DNA of 43,721 nt from Betaproteobacteria bacterium Ga0074130 (GCA_001464495.1 LNDZ01000015.1:1-43721); one strand, 5' to 3'; positions 9,453 to 22,549 are shown, counted from the stretch's first letter. The notes: a model not told the origin generated them from the sequence alone. Numbers and translations are program-made.

Positions 9453-10904
9453 CTAGCCGGATGTGCGTCCATATACATCGGCAAAACGCACAATGTCATC
9501 TTCGCCAAGATAGCTACCGGACTGAACTTCGATCATTTCCAGTGGCATGTGGCCTGGGTTCTCGAGACGATGCTTTGTGCCGAGTGGAATATAAGTTGAT
9601 TCATTCTCGGCAACCATGAAGGTTTCCTCTCCACGGGTCACGAGCGCGGTGCCTGACACAACAATCCAATGTTCGGCACGATGGTGATGCAACTGTAATG
9701 ACAAGCTGGCGCCAGGCTTGACGACGATGCGCTTAACCTGAAAGCGCGGACCGGCGTCAATGCTGTCATACCAGCCCCAGGGACGATAGACCTTGCGATG
9801 GCTGACCTGCTCAGCGCGCTTGTTGTCTTTGAGGCGTTGAACCACATCTTTGACTTCCTGCAGGCGATTTTTGTCTGCTACAAGAATGGCATCCGGGGTC
9901 TCGACAACAACGGCATTTTCGATACCGACACAGGCGATCAGACGTCGGTCGCTCAGCACCAGCGTATCTTTGGTATTGATTGCAACAACATCGCCAAGTA
10001 AGACATTGTTGTTAGCATCCTTGGGCGAGATGTCCCACAGCGCATTCCAAGCACCGAGGTCTGACCATTGCGCATCTAGCGGCACAACCACGACCTCGCC
10101 GGTGTTGTGATCTACACCCGCCAAGCGCTCCATGACTGCGTAATCGATTGAGTCGGCAGGGCAGCCCTCAAACTCAGCCTTGCCCGGCCGTAGGAAGTCA
10201 TTGTCTTCGTTGCGTTGTGCATAGGCGAGCTCGCAGGCCGTGGCGATATCGGGGCGGAACTGCTCAATTTTTGTCAGCCAAACAGAGGCACGAACGACAA
10301 AGATACCGCCGTTCCAATAATAGTCACCACTCGCCAGATACTCCTCAGCCACTGCGCGCGCCGGCTTTTCGACAAAGCGATCAACACAGTAAGCATCCTT
10401 GCCCAGCGCAGCACCACGCTTGATATAGCCATAGCCTGTTTCGGGGGCGGTCGGCACGATGCCGAATGTAACCAACTTGCCTTGCCCTGCGAGGATCACT
10501 GCCTCGCGTACGGCAATATGAAAAGCAGCCATGTCCTGAATAACCTGATCAGCAGGCATGACAACCAGAACAGGGTCGTCACCTTTGGCTAACGCTGCAT
10601 GCGCAGCGACTGTCAAAGCGGGGGCAGTGTTGCGACCGGTCGGCTCCAACAGGAGGCCATTGCTGCTGATATCAAGCTCACGCAATTGTTCAGCAATGAG
10701 GAAACGGTACTCCTCATTTCCAACCAGCAAAGGCGCCTCAAGAACTGTCCCCTGGATTTCCAAGCCGTTCAGACGCGTTGCGGTCGCTTGCAGCATTGTG
10801 TGATTGCCGGAGAGCTTAAGGAGCTGCTTAGGGTATTGCTCCCGCGATAAGGGCCACAGCCGCGTACCGGAACCGCCACAAAGGATAACTGGCTGGATAT
10901 TCAT
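9453..10904 (-). CDS. manC: Mannose-1-phosphate guanylyltransferase / mannose-6-phosphate isomerase
   Basis: Bifunctional type II enzyme making GDP-mannose for exopolysaccharide or LPS. The 483-residue product has an N-terminal nucleotidyltransferase domain with CGGSGTRLWPLSREQYPKQ (residues 9-27) and a FVEKP motif. The C-terminal cupin isomerase domain contains a histidine-rich LHHHRAEHW motif and RPWGWY before it. Length and domain order match the ManC/CpsB/AlgA family. It is the first gene of the manC-galE-ydcF unit; the 119 bp upstream hold its presumed promoter, with nothing I can assign firmly. No GDP-mannose-consuming enzyme is within the window, so the final glycan is unknown. Confidence 0.94.
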   Translation of the reverse strand: MNIQPVILCGGSGTRLWPLSREQYPKQLLKLSGNHTMLQATATRLNGLEIQGTVLEAPLLVGNEEYRFLIAEQLRELDISSNGLLLEPTGRNTAPALTVAAHAALAKGDDPVLVVMPADQVIQDMAAFHIAVREAVILAGQGKLVTFGIVPTAPETGYGYIKRGAALGKDAYCVDRFVEKPARAVAEEYLASGDYYWNGGIFVVRASVWLTKIEQFRPDIATACELAYAQRNEDNDFLRPGKAEFEGCPADSIDYAVMERLAGVDHNTGEVVVVPLDAQWSDLGAWNALWDISPKDANNNVLLGDVVAINTKDTLVLSDRRLIACVGIENAVVVETPDAILVADKNRLQEVKDVVQRLKDNKRAEQVSHRKVYRPWGWYDSIDAGPRFQVKRIVVKPGASLSLQLHHHRAEHWIVVSGTALVTRGEETFMVAENESTYIPLGTKHRLENPGHMPLEMIEVQSGSYLGEDDIVRFADVYGRTSG

Positions 10905-11023
10905 CTATTAATCAGGTCTTATTAGTTGGACGTTTTAATTCACGGTGCGGTTATCGGTGTGACCGGCCATTCAGTTTGAGATTCTCACATTTTCCAGCAT
11001 GCTTGGCCATGTCAGTAATTCTG

Positions 11024-11905
11024 TTAATGCCCGAATTGCAGCCGTGTTGATAGCAAACTGGCGCAAATAATCAGTGTGCCCCCTATCCATTCGCGTACCC
11101 CGAGCGTCTCACCGGCGAGTAGCCATGAAGCAATCGCTGCAACAACGAGCTCAAACAGCATTACGACAATGGCTTGCGCGGCACGCGTGTGGCTGATGGC
11201 ATATTGCACAATCGCATTCGTGGCGACCAACGTCAGCCCCACAATCACGAGCATGAGCCAGGATGTAGCTGGCAACTGCCATTGATAATCGGGGAAAAAT
11301 GGCCAGACCAGCAAGCTCCAGAAAAGGACACCTGTAAACACCGCCATTGATTTCAGTTCAATTGAGAGGTGGCTGGTCTTCTTGATCAGAACATTTGAGA
11401 GTGAAAAAAAGATACCCGCCATCAGGCCCAACCATTCGGCAATTGACTTGGGCCATGGCATACCGACCTCCGGGTGCCACAACATGACACAGGCACCGCT
11501 CAGAGAGACCAGAATGATCAAGCCGCCATTCATGCTTAGCCTCTCACCCAGAAAAATGCGGGCGAAAATCACAGTCCACAGCGGCGAAAGATAGAACAGC
11601 AACAGCACGCGCGTGACCTCACCCAACAGGGTGGCGACCACATAGCCCAGATTACACGCACCCGCAGCCAACCCTACTGCAAAGAGCATCGGCGTCAGAC
11701 GAGCACCAATTAAATGCTTGCGCCACAGGCAAAAAGCGCTCACCAAGGCAATCAGATAGGTCAGAATCGACGCCTCGATCCCACTCATGCCCTGTGCTTC
11801 AAGTATGCGGTAGGGATACCAGACGAGGCCCCAAACCGTGGCCCCTGTCAGTAAACAAATGACAGGGACAGACTTGCGGGATGCAACGTTATGCAGGGTG
11901 TCCAT
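11024..11905 (-). CDS. DMT-superfamily (EamA) transporter
   Basis: The 293-residue inner-membrane protein has about ten hydrophobic helices arranged as two EamA repeats, typical of the drug/metabolite transporter superfamily. The conserved start LLTGATVWGLVWYPYR and the mid-protein LLFYLSPLWTVIFARIFLGE are characteristic. Members export amino acids, metabolites or drugs; the substrate cannot be read from sequence. It is divergent from dapC, with 61 bp between the starts. I see no good ribosome-binding site before the ATG at 11905, so the start is somewhat uncertain. Confidence 0.85.
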   Translation of the reverse strand: MDTLHNVASRKSVPVICLLTGATVWGLVWYPYRILEAQGMSGIEASILTYLIALVSAFCLWRKHLIGARLTPMLFAVGLAAGACNLGYVVATLLGEVTRVLLLFYLSPLWTVIFARIFLGERLSMNGGLIILVSLSGACVMLWHPEVGMPWPKSIAEWLGLMAGIFFSLSNVLIKKTSHLSIELKSMAVFTGVLFWSLLVWPFFPDYQWQLPATSWLMLVIVGLTLVATNAIVQYAISHTRAAQAIVVMLFELVVAAIASWLLAGETLGVREWIGGTLIICASLLSTRLQFGH

Positions 11906-11966
11906 TTATAATTGTCCGTTTTACGCCACCCAAGCGGGAAAGCTCCCGCTCAGTCTTGAGAACACC

Positions 11967-13166
11967 GTGAATCCAGATCTCGCCAAGCTACAGCCCTATC
12001 CGTTTGAAAAATTGCGCGCCCTACTCGCTGCCGGTGCGCCTGCCGAGCCCGCCAAGCTGCGTGAAATCAAACTATCGATTGGCGAGCCACAGCACGCGAC
12101 GCCAGAATTCATCAAGCAAGCCATGAGCAGCAATCTTGCGGGGCTGGCGAATTATCCTACAACCCAGGGAGATGAGCGCTTGCGCCAGGCAATCAGTGCC
12201 TGGACCGAACGCCGCTACGGAATTCCCGGGCTGAATCCTACAACGCAGATTCTGCCGGTGAATGGCTCACGCGAGGCCTTGTTTGCTTTTGCCCAAACGG
12301 TCATTGATCGCAGCAAGCCAGCACCGCTGGTCGTTTGCCCGAATCCCTTCTACCAAATTTACGAAGGTGCAGCCTATCTGGCGGGCGCCACACCGGTGTT
12401 TCTCAACAACCTGCCGGGTAATGACTTCAACTTTGATTACTCGACGCTCACTGCCGCCGAGTGGGATCGTGTTCAAGTATTTTACGTTTGCTCTCCTGGC
12501 AATCCGACGGGCAAAGTGCTGTCGCTGAATGACTGGAAAGAACTATTTGCACTCTCAGACAAGCATGGCTTCGTTATTGCTGCGGACGAATGCTACTCAG
12601 AAATCTATTTTGACGAAGACGCTAAACCGCTCGGAGCGCTGCAGGCTTCACACGCACTCGGCCGCCACGACTATCCCCGCTTGATAGTCTTTTCAAGTCT
12701 ATCCAAGCGTTCCAATGTACCGGGGCTACGTTCTGGCTTTGTTGCTGGCGATGCAGCCTTGATCAAGGCTTTTTTGCTGTACCGAACCTATCACGGTGCC
12801 GCCATGAGCCCGGTGGTACAGATGACCAGCGTTGCTGCTTGGAACGATGAAGCACATGTGATTGAAAACCGCCGTCAATATAAGGAAAAATTTGACAAGG
12901 TCACACCGCTGATTGCGCCCTATCTGAAAACCGCGGTGCCAGATGCCGGTTTTTATCTATGGGCGCAGACCCCAATCCCTGACGATGAATTCACCCGCCG
13001 CCTGCAGCATCAATATAATGTGGGTGTTTTGCCGGGCAGCTATCTGGCGCGTAGCGCCAATGGCGTCAATCCAGGCGCAAACTTCATTCGAATCGCACTG
13101 GTAGCCGGGCTGGATGACTGCCTTGAAGCTGCCGGACGTATCGCCGAATTCTGCAAGACTCTTTGA
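11967..13166 (+). CDS. dapC: Succinyldiaminopimelate transaminase
   Basis: PLP-dependent class I/II aminotransferase converting N-succinyl-2-amino-6-ketopimelate to N-succinyl-LL-diaminopimelate in lysine and peptidoglycan precursor synthesis. I choose the GTG at 11967 (399 residues; VNPDLAKLQPYPFEKL), because the open frame upstream to 11838 overlaps the divergent transporter and has no conserved look. The PLP-binding region reads SSLSKRSNVPGLRSGF, with the Schiff-base lysine in SLSKRS; SPGNPTG and ADECYSEIYFDE are other fold markers. It is followed after 38 bp by dapD and belongs to a dapC-dapD-pilU-dapE-prmB run. Confidence 0.93.
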   Translation: MNPDLAKLQPYPFEKLRALLAAGAPAEPAKLREIKLSIGEPQHATPEFIKQAMSSNLAGLANYPTTQGDERLRQAISAWTERRYGIPGLNPTTQILPVNGSREALFAFAQTVIDRSKPAPLVVCPNPFYQIYEGAAYLAGATPVFLNNLPGNDFNFDYSTLTAAEWDRVQVFYVCSPGNPTGKVLSLNDWKELFALSDKHGFVIAADECYSEIYFDEDAKPLGALQASHALGRHDYPRLIVFSSLSKRSNVPGLRSGFVAGDAALIKAFLLYRTYHGAAMSPVVQMTSVAAWNDEAHVIENRRQYKEKFDKVTPLIAPYLKTAVPDAGFYLWAQTPIPDDEFTRRLQHQYNVGVLPGSYLARSANGVNPGANFIRIALVAGLDDCLEAAGRIAEFCKTL

Positions 13167-13204
13167 CATCCTTTGACACTTTTTAGCTCTGATCGGAAAT
13201 AAAA

Positions 13205-14029
13205 ATGACCAATGTATTCCAACCCACCATTGAAGAAGCTTGGGAAGATCGCGCCAACCTGAAGCCAGGTAACGCGCCAGCGCGAATTGGCGAAGCCGTG
13301 AACCATGTCATAGGCGAGTTGGATGCCGGCCGCCTGCGCGTTGCTGAAAAGATTGACGGCCAATGGGTCACCCACCAATGGATCAAGAAGGCCGTGCTGT
13401 TGTCCTTCCGCCTAGAAGAAAACCGTGTCATGCAGTCTGGTGACCTGCGTTTTTTCGACAAGGTCGACACCAAGTTTGCTAGCTACGACAAGCACGCATT
13501 TGAACAAGGTGGCTTCCGTGTTGTACCGCCCGCGACCGCCCGCCGTGGCTCTTTCATCGCCAAGAACGCCATCCTGATGCCCAGCTACGTGAACATTGGT
13601 GCTCACGTTGGCGAAGGCACCATGGTGGACACGTGGGCAACCGTTGGCTCCTGCGCTCAGATTGGTAAGAACGTTCACCTGTCAGGCGGTGTGGGCATTG
13701 GTGGCGTGCTGGAACCACTGCAAGCTAACCCAACCATCATTGAAGACAACTGCTTCATCGGTGCTCGCTCCGAAGTGGTTGAAGGCGTCATCGTTGAAGA
13801 AAACTCCGTCATCTCGATGGGTGTGTACATCGGTCAAAGCACTCGTATTTACGACCGTGCGCGCGACGAAGTCATCTACGGTCGCATCCCAGCCGGTTCA
13901 GTGGTGGTCTCTGGCAACCTGCCGTCAGCTGATGGCAAGTACAGCCTCTACTGCGCTGTGATCGTCAAGAAGGTTGATGCTCAGACTCGCTCCAAGACAA
14001 GCATTAATGATCTGCTGCGCGGCGACTAA
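13205..14029 (+). CDS. dapD: Tetrahydrodipicolinate N-succinyltransferase
   Basis: Left-handed beta-helix acyltransferase that adds succinyl from succinyl-CoA to tetrahydrodipicolinate, the step before DapC. The 274-residue length is exactly that of the family. Hexapeptide-repeat sections run from about residue 110 to 230, including [30 protein letters not shown] and [15 protein letters not shown]. The N-terminal part is helical. A short GGAAA-like site precedes the ATG. Its codons look strongly biased toward one C/G-ending set compared with neighbours, fitting a well-expressed housekeeping gene. Confidence 0.97.
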   Translation: MTNVFQPTIEEAWEDRANLKPGNAPARIGEAVNHVIGELDAGRLRVAEKIDGQWVTHQWIKKAVLLSFRLEENRVMQSGDLRFFDKVDTKFASYDKHAFEQGGFRVVPPATARRGSFIAKNAILMPSYVNIGAHVGEGTMVDTWATVGSCAQIGKNVHLSGGVGIGGVLEPLQANPTIIEDNCFIGARSEVVEGVIVEENSVISMGVYIGQSTRIYDRARDEVIYGRIPAGSVVVSGNLPSADGKYSLYCAVIVKKVDAQTRSKTSINDLLRGD

Positions 14030-14055
14030 GCAAGCCTGACTCCTGGGAGGGAATG

Positions 14056-17242
<3,187 letters not shown>

Positions 17243-17457
17243 TCTTTACTTTTGCCTTCAAAAGTTAGTCGGGATAAAAGCATTCATTCCTACCGTTTTA
17301 TTCAAATTAACTCGCCATATCGCTCAATACAATGGCAGAATGGTCGTTAAAGCCTGAGTATCACTTGGATTGACGTCTATTGTTCAGATTGAAACGTGTT
17401 GTTCTGCACTATTGTGTGCAAAATCAATTCACAGCCAGAACCAGCTAGGAGTAGGAA

Positions 17458-19071
17458 ATGACAATCGCTAAACGGATCATGTTGTTAATCAGCATCTCTG
17501 TTGCTGCCCTTTTACTACTAGGTATCGGTAGCCTAATCGGCCTCAAGCAAATGGATAACAAGCTTGAGAATGTGAATGAGAACATGCTGCCAAGCGTGAT
17601 TACGCTAAACGAAATTACCCATGACATGTTTCGCTTGCGCTTGCGTGTGCAGTCGCATCTGATGAGCGATGACATGGACAAGCAAAAAGGCTTCGAAGCT
17701 GAAATTAAGAAGCTAAATGCCGAGATCACAGAAGAGCTCGACAAGTACGAAAAGACAATGATCTATGACGAAGAGGACCGCCGTTTGGTTGGTGCTGATC
17801 GTGAGGCGATCAAAGCCACTTTCGAAGTTTTGGATAAGGCATTGACCATGTCCAAAAATCTGCAGAAGACGGATGCGCAAAATTTCCTATTGGAAAACGA
17901 CAAGGTTGCTAAGGCAGCAACCAAAGCGCTGACTGAGCACGTCAAGTACAACGTTGAGCTTGCCAACAAAGACAAGCTTGACTCAAAGGCGCTCTACAGC
18001 AAGATGGTCACGGCGATGATCGTTTTGATCGTCATTGCCGTCGCCTGTGTTGGCTTCCTCGGCATGGCGATTTACAAAAATGTCGTTACTTCACTGTCGT
18101 CGCTCCGTGACACGCTGGTCTCAGTTGAGAACAATCTAGACTTCACCAAGCGCGCACCCGTCATGAGCAATGATGAGGTAGGTGCCACTGTTGAAGCCGT
18201 CAATCGCCTAACCAGCAAACTGCAAAACAGCCTGCGCGAGATTGCGGAACAGTCTGACCGCGTCAGTGCATCTGCCAAGCATCTGACTGAGACAGCGCGT
18301 ACGGTCACAGACAGTGCCTCCAACCAAAGTGCCGCCGCCGCAGATATGGCTGCCACTGTTGAGGAAATGACGGTCAGCATCAACCATGTGGCCGATCAGG
18401 CCGGTGAAGCAAACCAACTCTCCAGTGAGTCTGGTGCTTTGGCGATTGGTGGTGAGAAAACCATTATTGAGACCGTTGAAGATATCAACGAGATCGCTAC
18501 GACAGTTCGTTCAGCCTCAACTTTTGTGACCAATCTGGAAACGGATAGCCAGCGCGTCAATGAAGTGGTCGGTGTGATCAAGGAAATTGCTGATCAGACT
18601 AACCTCCTCGCCCTGAATGCAGCAATTGAAGCCGCCCGTGCGGGTGAGCAAGGCCGCGGCTTTGCTGTGGTTGCCGACGAAGTACGTAAGCTGGCTGAGC
18701 GCACCTCGCAATCCACGCAGGTGATTGCCGAAACCATCGCCGCTATGCAGGTCAATGCTCAAAACACGGTTGAGGGAATGAAAGCCGTTGATGCCCGCGT
18801 AAGCGTTGGGGTTGAACGCGCGAATGCGGCCAACTCTGCGATTGCGCAAATTCGCAGTAGCTCAGGGCGTGCGGTTGATCGCGTCGGCGAAATCAGTGAT
18901 GCCATCCGCGAGCAAGGCATTGCCAGCACCAGCATTGCCCAACAGGTTGAGCGTATTGCCCAGATGTCGGAAGAAAACCATGCCGCCGCTGAGAACACCT
19001 CAGCCACAGCCGAGGAACTGGATCATCTGGCACACCGCATGAAGGAAATTGTGAGCAACTACAAGATTTAA
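17458..19071 (+). CDS. Methyl-accepting chemotaxis protein
   Basis: Transmembrane chemoreceptor feeding CheA/CheW. The 537-residue protein has TM1 at about residues 7-28, a helical periplasmic part of about 150 residues with the look of a four-helix-bundle sensor, and TM2 at about 183-205. A HAMP domain follows, then the long cytoplasmic hairpin whose tip contains [20 protein letters not shown] and [16 protein letters not shown]. The C-terminus ends YKI without a CheR-tethering pentapeptide. A GGAG site precedes the ATG. The ligand is unknown. The 215 bp upstream hold its promoter, where I see no convincing sigma-28 site. A strong terminator follows. Confidence 0.92.
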   Translation: MTIAKRIMLLISISVAALLLLGIGSLIGLKQMDNKLENVNENMLPSVITLNEITHDMFRLRLRVQSHLMSDDMDKQKGFEAEIKKLNAEITEELDKYEKTMIYDEEDRRLVGADREAIKATFEVLDKALTMSKNLQKTDAQNFLLENDKVAKAATKALTEHVKYNVELANKDKLDSKALYSKMVTAMIVLIVIAVACVGFLGMAIYKNVVTSLSSLRDTLVSVENNLDFTKRAPVMSNDEVGATVEAVNRLTSKLQNSLREIAEQSDRVSASAKHLTETARTVTDSASNQSAAAADMAATVEEMTVSINHVADQAGEANQLSSESGALAIGGEKTIIETVEDINEIATTVRSASTFVTNLETDSQRVNEVVGVIKEIADQTNLLALNAAIEAARAGEQGRGFAVVADEVRKLAERTSQSTQVIAETIAAMQVNAQNTVEGMKAVDARVSVGVERANAANSAIAQIRSSSGRAVDRVGEISDAIREQGIASTSIAQQVERIAQMSEENHAAAENTSATAEELDHLAHRMKEIVSNYKI

Positions 19072-19094
19072 CGTAGTCACTACGCTCCCCCCTC

Positions 19095-19126
19095 AAAACC
19101 GCCCGATAACGACACCGGGCGGTTTT
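19095..19126 (+). terminator. Intrinsic terminator after the chemoreceptor gene
   Basis: An 11-bp stem AAAACCGCCCG / CGGGCGGTTTT with a 10-base loop, followed by further Ts, 24 bp after the chemoreceptor stop. Confidence 0.88.
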
Positions 19127-19154
19127 TTATTTGAATCATGACAGGAGGCGCATG

Positions 19155-20135
19155 ATGCGAAAGGTTCTTGAAAATATTGTGGTGTCCTTGCTGGCTTTGA
19201 TTTTTGCCACGCTGTTTTCAACAGCCTGCATGGCGCAAAGCTGGCCGACAAAAACTGTGACCGTTGTCGTCCCTTGGCCACCCGGTGGCCCATCCGATAC
19301 CGCTGCCCGCCCATTGGCCAAGTCGATGAGCGAAAGCCTTGGACAAACCTTTCTGGTCGATAACAAAGGCGGTGCCGGTGGCAACATTGGTAGTGCCGCG
19401 GTGACCAAGTCTGCACCTGACGGCTACACCCTACTCGTGACGTCTAGCGCGCCTATTGTCATCAACCCCAGCCTCTACAAGAACATGCCGTTCGATCCGG
19501 ACCGTGATTTAACGCCGATCACTAACCTGATCCGTGTGCCACTTGTGCTGGCTGTGCACCCTTCAGTGCCTGCGAACAACCTCAAGGAACTCATTACCTA
19601 CATCCGTGCCCAGAAGGGCTTTGTCTATGCGTCTGCAGGCAATGGCACGCCGCAACACCTGACAGGTGAACTGTTCAAGTCACTGGCCAAGCTGGATATC
19701 ACCCACGTGCCATACAAGGGCTCGGCACCTGCCATTGCCGATCTGCTTGGCGGCCACGTCACGATGATGTTCGACAGCACCGTTGCTGTGACCCCACATA
19801 TCAAGGCAGGCAAGCTGCGAGCAATTGCCGTGAGTGGTGCGCAACGCTCGCCACTGTTCCCGACGGTGCCAACCTTTGGCGAGTCGGGCTTTGCGGCTGT
19901 TGAATCGTATGCGTGGTATGGGCTGTTCGGCCCGGCGGGTATGCCGAAGGACGTGCTCAATAAGGTGAATGCAGAAGCCCAAAAAGCCATGAAGCAGCCG
20001 GAATTTCAGAAGACACTGGCTGATACCGGCTCCGAGTATGTCGGCACATCTCCTGAGCAATTCCAAGCCTTCGTGAAGACCGAAGCGCAGAAGTGGGCAC
20101 GCGTGGTCAAGGCCAGCGGGGCAACAGTTGATTAA
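19155..20135 (+). CDS. Tripartite tricarboxylate transporter-type (Bug/TctC) periplasmic solute-binding protein
   Basis: Periplasmic binding protein of the Bug family, abundant in betaproteobacteria, that captures carboxylates or other small molecules. I choose ATG 19155, six bases after AGGAGG (19143-19148); the adjacent ATG 19152 is also possible, and the longer frame from TTG 19131 overlaps the terminator tail. The 326-residue product starts with a signal peptide (LLALIFATLFSTACMAQS) and shows the family motifs VPWPPGGPSDTAAR, GGAGGNIG and NPSLYKNMPFDP. No tctA or tctB membrane gene is near, so it is an orphan receptor that may serve a remote transporter or a sensor. The ligand is unknown. 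Confidence 0.9.
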   Translation: MRKVLENIVVSLLALIFATLFSTACMAQSWPTKTVTVVVPWPPGGPSDTAARPLAKSMSESLGQTFLVDNKGGAGGNIGSAAVTKSAPDGYTLLVTSSAPIVINPSLYKNMPFDPDRDLTPITNLIRVPLVLAVHPSVPANNLKELITYIRAQKGFVYASAGNGTPQHLTGELFKSLAKLDITHVPYKGSAPAIADLLGGHVTMMFDSTVAVTPHIKAGKLRAIAVSGAQRSPLFPTVPTFGESGFAAVESYAWYGLFGPAGMPKDVLNKVNAEAQKAMKQPEFQKTLADTGSEYVGTSPEQFQAFVKTEAQKWARVVKASGATVD

Positions 20136-20352
20136 CGCCTCCTGTCAGCCCATCTCAAGAAGTTTTGTGTGAGCATGTCTCCTCGAAATGAGTTGTGCGC
20201 TATTGCATAATCGAGCATTCACCACCATATCGAGTAATGAATGCCACTATGAATACTGTCTCGGCGATTTTTTGATGGTTTTTATTTGACGCTCAATAGG
20301 CGGGCTTTCCCATCCGGCAGAGTCATCTGACTTCAATACGAAAGGCTTCCCC

Positions 20353-20949
20353 ATGCGCAAACTCAGTCTCGCCCTAGCCACCTCTCTGGCCCTGCTGCTC
20401 ACAGGCTGTGGCTATAACACCTTCCAGACTACAGATGAGCAGGTCAAGGCCAGCTGGTCTGAAGTGCTAAATCAATATCAACGCCGCGCTGATCTCATTC
20501 CCAACCTCGTTAATACCGTCAAGGGCTTTGCACAGCAGGAAAAGGATGTGCTGCTCGGCGTAACGACTGCCCGCGCTAAAGTTGGCAGCATTCAGGCCAC
20601 GCCGGAATTACTGAATGATCCTCAGGCCTTTAACAAATTTCAGGCAGCCCAAGGCGAACTCTCCGGTGCCCTGTCCCGCCTGCTCGTCGTGAGCGAGAAC
20701 TATCCACAGCTCAAGTCAGATGCCAACTTCCGCGATCTGCAGGCCCAGCTGGAAGGCACAGAAAACCGCATCACCGTGGCACGTAACCGCTATATCAAGT
20801 CGGTGCAGGAATACAACGTAACGGTGCGCAGCTTTCCTTCCAACCTAACTGCCATGGTCATGGGTTACAAGGAAAAGCCCAATTTCAGCGTGGAAAACGA
20901 GGCAGAAATTTCCAAACCGCCTAAGGTTGATTTCGGCCCGACTAAATGA
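20353..20949 (+). CDS. LemA-family lipoprotein
   Basis: Membrane-anchored helical protein of the LemA family. The 198-residue product starts with a signal peptide ending in a lipobox (LLTGCGYN, lipid Cys at about residue 19). The conserved LemA segments follow: QVKASWSEVLNQYQRRADLIPNL in split form, VTTARAKV, SENYPQLKSD and LEGTENRI. The family function is not well defined; members are often next to TPM-domain proteins, as here. The downstream gene overlaps by 4 bp (ATGA). The 217 bp before it contain an interrupted inverted repeat (GCATTCA at 20215 and TGAATGC at 20238) of unknown meaning. Confidence 0.9.
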   Translation: MRKLSLALATSLALLLTGCGYNTFQTTDEQVKASWSEVLNQYQRRADLIPNLVNTVKGFAQQEKDVLLGVTTARAKVGSIQATPELLNDPQAFNKFQAAQGELSGALSRLLVVSENYPQLKSDANFRDLQAQLEGTENRITVARNRYIKSVQEYNVTVRSFPSNLTAMVMGYKEKPNFSVENEAEISKPPKVDFGPTK

Positions 20950-21794
20950 AGCTGATGACACAAGTGCGCTTGCTGTGTGCAGCAGGCGCACTCCTCTTGG
21001 GTCTGGCAAATGCAGCAACTGAGTTGCCGGTTCCGGCACTCAGTGCCCGCGTTATCGACCAGACCGGTACACTCAGCGCTGCGGAGAAGTCCAGCCTAGA
21101 GCAGACGCTGCAGGCATTTGAAGCACGCAAGGGCAGCCAGATTGCGGTGCTGCTTGTAACCAGCACGGCACCCGAAAGCATCGAGCAGTATTCGATGCGT
21201 GTGGTTGAGCAATGGAAGCTCGGCCGCAAGAAGGTCGATGATGGCGCCCTACTCCTCATTGCCAAGGACGATCGCGCTCTGCGTATCGAGGTAGGCTATG
21301 GATTGGAAGGCGTACTGACGGATGCAGTCAGCAAACGCATCGTCAGTGACATCATCGTACCGCGTTTGAAAACCGGCGATTTCAATGGCGGTATTACTGC
21401 TGGCGTATCGCAGATGATTCGCCTGATTGATGGCGAGGCGCTGGCCCCACCGAACACACAGTCCAGTGGCAACGCCGCTATGGACTTGGAAAGCATTCTG
21501 CCCGTGGTCCTACTCTGCTCGATGTTCATTGGCGGGATGCTACGCGCAATGCTCGGCCCCCTCCCCGGCGGCCTCGTTACCGGGGGATTGGTAGCGCTGG
21601 GCGTTTGGCTGCTGATTGGAGTCATCTCCATGGCAGCGATTGCTGGTGTCATTGCCCTCGTCCTCACGATCACCGGCGTTGGCCGTGGAGGTGGTTTCGG
21701 CGGTGGCTATGGCGGTGGTGGCTTTGGGGGTGGAGGTGGGTTCGGCGGCGGTGGCGGTGGATTTGGTGGGGGCGGTGCCTCCGGGAGATTCTGA
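20946..21794 (+). CDS. TPM-domain membrane protein, YgcG-like, with Gly-rich tail
   Basis: The 282-residue protein has an N-terminal signal peptide, a TPM domain (about residues 25-150; includes ARVIDQTGTLS, IAVLLVTST and VGYGLEGVLTD), two hydrophobic segments (about 180-240) and a C-terminal tail that is almost pure glycine and phenylalanine (GGGFGGG repeats), ending SGRF. This layout matches YgcG proteins, whose function is unclear although the TPM domain has been linked to photosystem repair in plants. The start overlaps the LemA stop (ATGA), so the two are coupled. The DNA of the tail is a GGCGGTGGT-type low-complexity tract at about 21680-21775, which may be prone to slippage. Confidence 0.9.
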   Translation: MKLMTQVRLLCAAGALLLGLANAATELPVPALSARVIDQTGTLSAAEKSSLEQTLQAFEARKGSQIAVLLVTSTAPESIEQYSMRVVEQWKLGRKKVDDGALLLIAKDDRALRIEVGYGLEGVLTDAVSKRIVSDIIVPRLKTGDFNGGITAGVSQMIRLIDGEALAPPNTQSSGNAAMDLESILPVVLLCSMFIGGMLRAMLGPLPGGLVTGGLVALGVWLLIGVISMAAIAGVIALVLTITGVGRGGGFGGGYGGGGFGGGGGFGGGGGGFGGGGASGRF

Positions 21795-21796
21795 AC

Positions 21797-22294
21797 ATGC
21801 AGTTCAAACGCATCCTCACCCATTTGCTATACAGCCGACGCAAGCTGCACAAGGCTTTCCCGCCCTCCAGCCTCGCGGCGATCAAGACCCTAATTCATGC
21901 CGCAGAGTCTGGCCACAGTGGCGAAATTCGCTTTGCTGTAGAGGCCGCGCTTGAATGGCCCGCCCTGTGGCGGGGTCAATCGGCCCGCGAACGCGCCCTG
22001 GAAGTCTTCTCGCAATTACACGTCTGGGACACCGAGCACAACAACGGCGTGCTCGTCTATCTGCTGCTCGCGGATCGGGATGTTGAAATCGTCGCGGATC
22101 GCGGCATCCACCTCAAGACCGGCACCCAAGGCTGGGAAACGATCTGCAAGGAAATGGAAGTGTACTTTCGCAAAGGTGAATTCGAAACTGGGCTACGCAT
22201 CGGCATCGCCAACATTGCCGACCAGCTTTGCCAACACTTCCCGGCCAGCAGCGACGAGCGCAACGAACTGCCCGATCAACCAACCGTGCTTTGA
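21797..22294 (+). CDS. TPM-domain protein, soluble, third gene of the LemA group
   Basis: The 165-residue product starts at ATG 21797, 2 bp after the preceding stop; open frame further upstream only shadows that gene. It has no signal peptide and consists of a single TPM domain, with matches such as HSGEIRFAVEAAL, NNGVLVYLLLADRDVEIVAD and FRKGEFETGLRIGI. It resembles a cytoplasmic or peripheral partner of the YgcG-like protein. A basic N-terminus (KRILTHLLYSRRKLHK) may touch the membrane. No enzymatic function can be assigned. Transcription should end at the hairpin shared with tRNA-His. Confidence 0.85.
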   Translation: MQFKRILTHLLYSRRKLHKAFPPSSLAAIKTLIHAAESGHSGEIRFAVEAALEWPALWRGQSARERALEVFSQLHVWDTEHNNGVLVYLLLADRDVEIVADRGIHLKTGTQGWETICKEMEVYFRKGEFETGLRIGIANIADQLCQHFPASSDERNELPDQPTVL

Positions 22295-22324
22295 AACAGC
22301 TTCAAGCACAACGCGCCAAAATGA

Positions 22325-22358
22325 AAAAAGCCGCCCAGACGAATCTGCGCGGCTTTTT
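22325..22358. terminator. Bidirectional intrinsic terminator
   Basis: Stem AAAAAGCCGC / GCGGCTTTTT extended, after one mismatch, by CAGA/TCTG with a CGAA loop. It lies between the LemA/TPM unit (+) and tRNA-His (-) and can serve both. Confidence 0.88.
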
Positions 22359-22366
22359 GAATTCTT

Positions 22367-22443
22367 TGGGGTGACTGATGGGGCTCGAACCCACGACAAC
22401 CGGAATCACAATCCGGGACTCTACCAACTGAGCTACAGTCACC
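22367..22443 (-). tRNA. hisR: tRNA-His (anticodon GTG)
   Basis: On the minus strand a 77-base cloverleaf starts GGTGACTGTAGCTC, including the extra 5' G typical of tRNA-His. It has an anticodon loop TTGTGAT within a CCGGA/TCCGG stem and a TTCGAGC T-loop region, and ends in an encoded CCA. Confidence 0.97.
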
Positions 22444-22549
22444 ACCGGTACATGTGCTGCCAGACGGCAGTGCATGCAAGAGGCGCGATTCTACAACAAG
22501 CCAATGCTTCTTACAATCGCTTCTGCAGCAAATCTGACAAGGAAAGGTC

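Noticed and set aside
11838..11966. Longer N-terminus for dapC
   Set aside because: Would overlap the divergent transporter gene; the conserved protein begins at the GTG at 11967.
17243..17457. Sigma-28 flagellar-type promoter before the chemoreceptor
   Set aside because: No segment combined TAAA with GCCGATAA at the right spacing; the best candidate lacked the -35 part.
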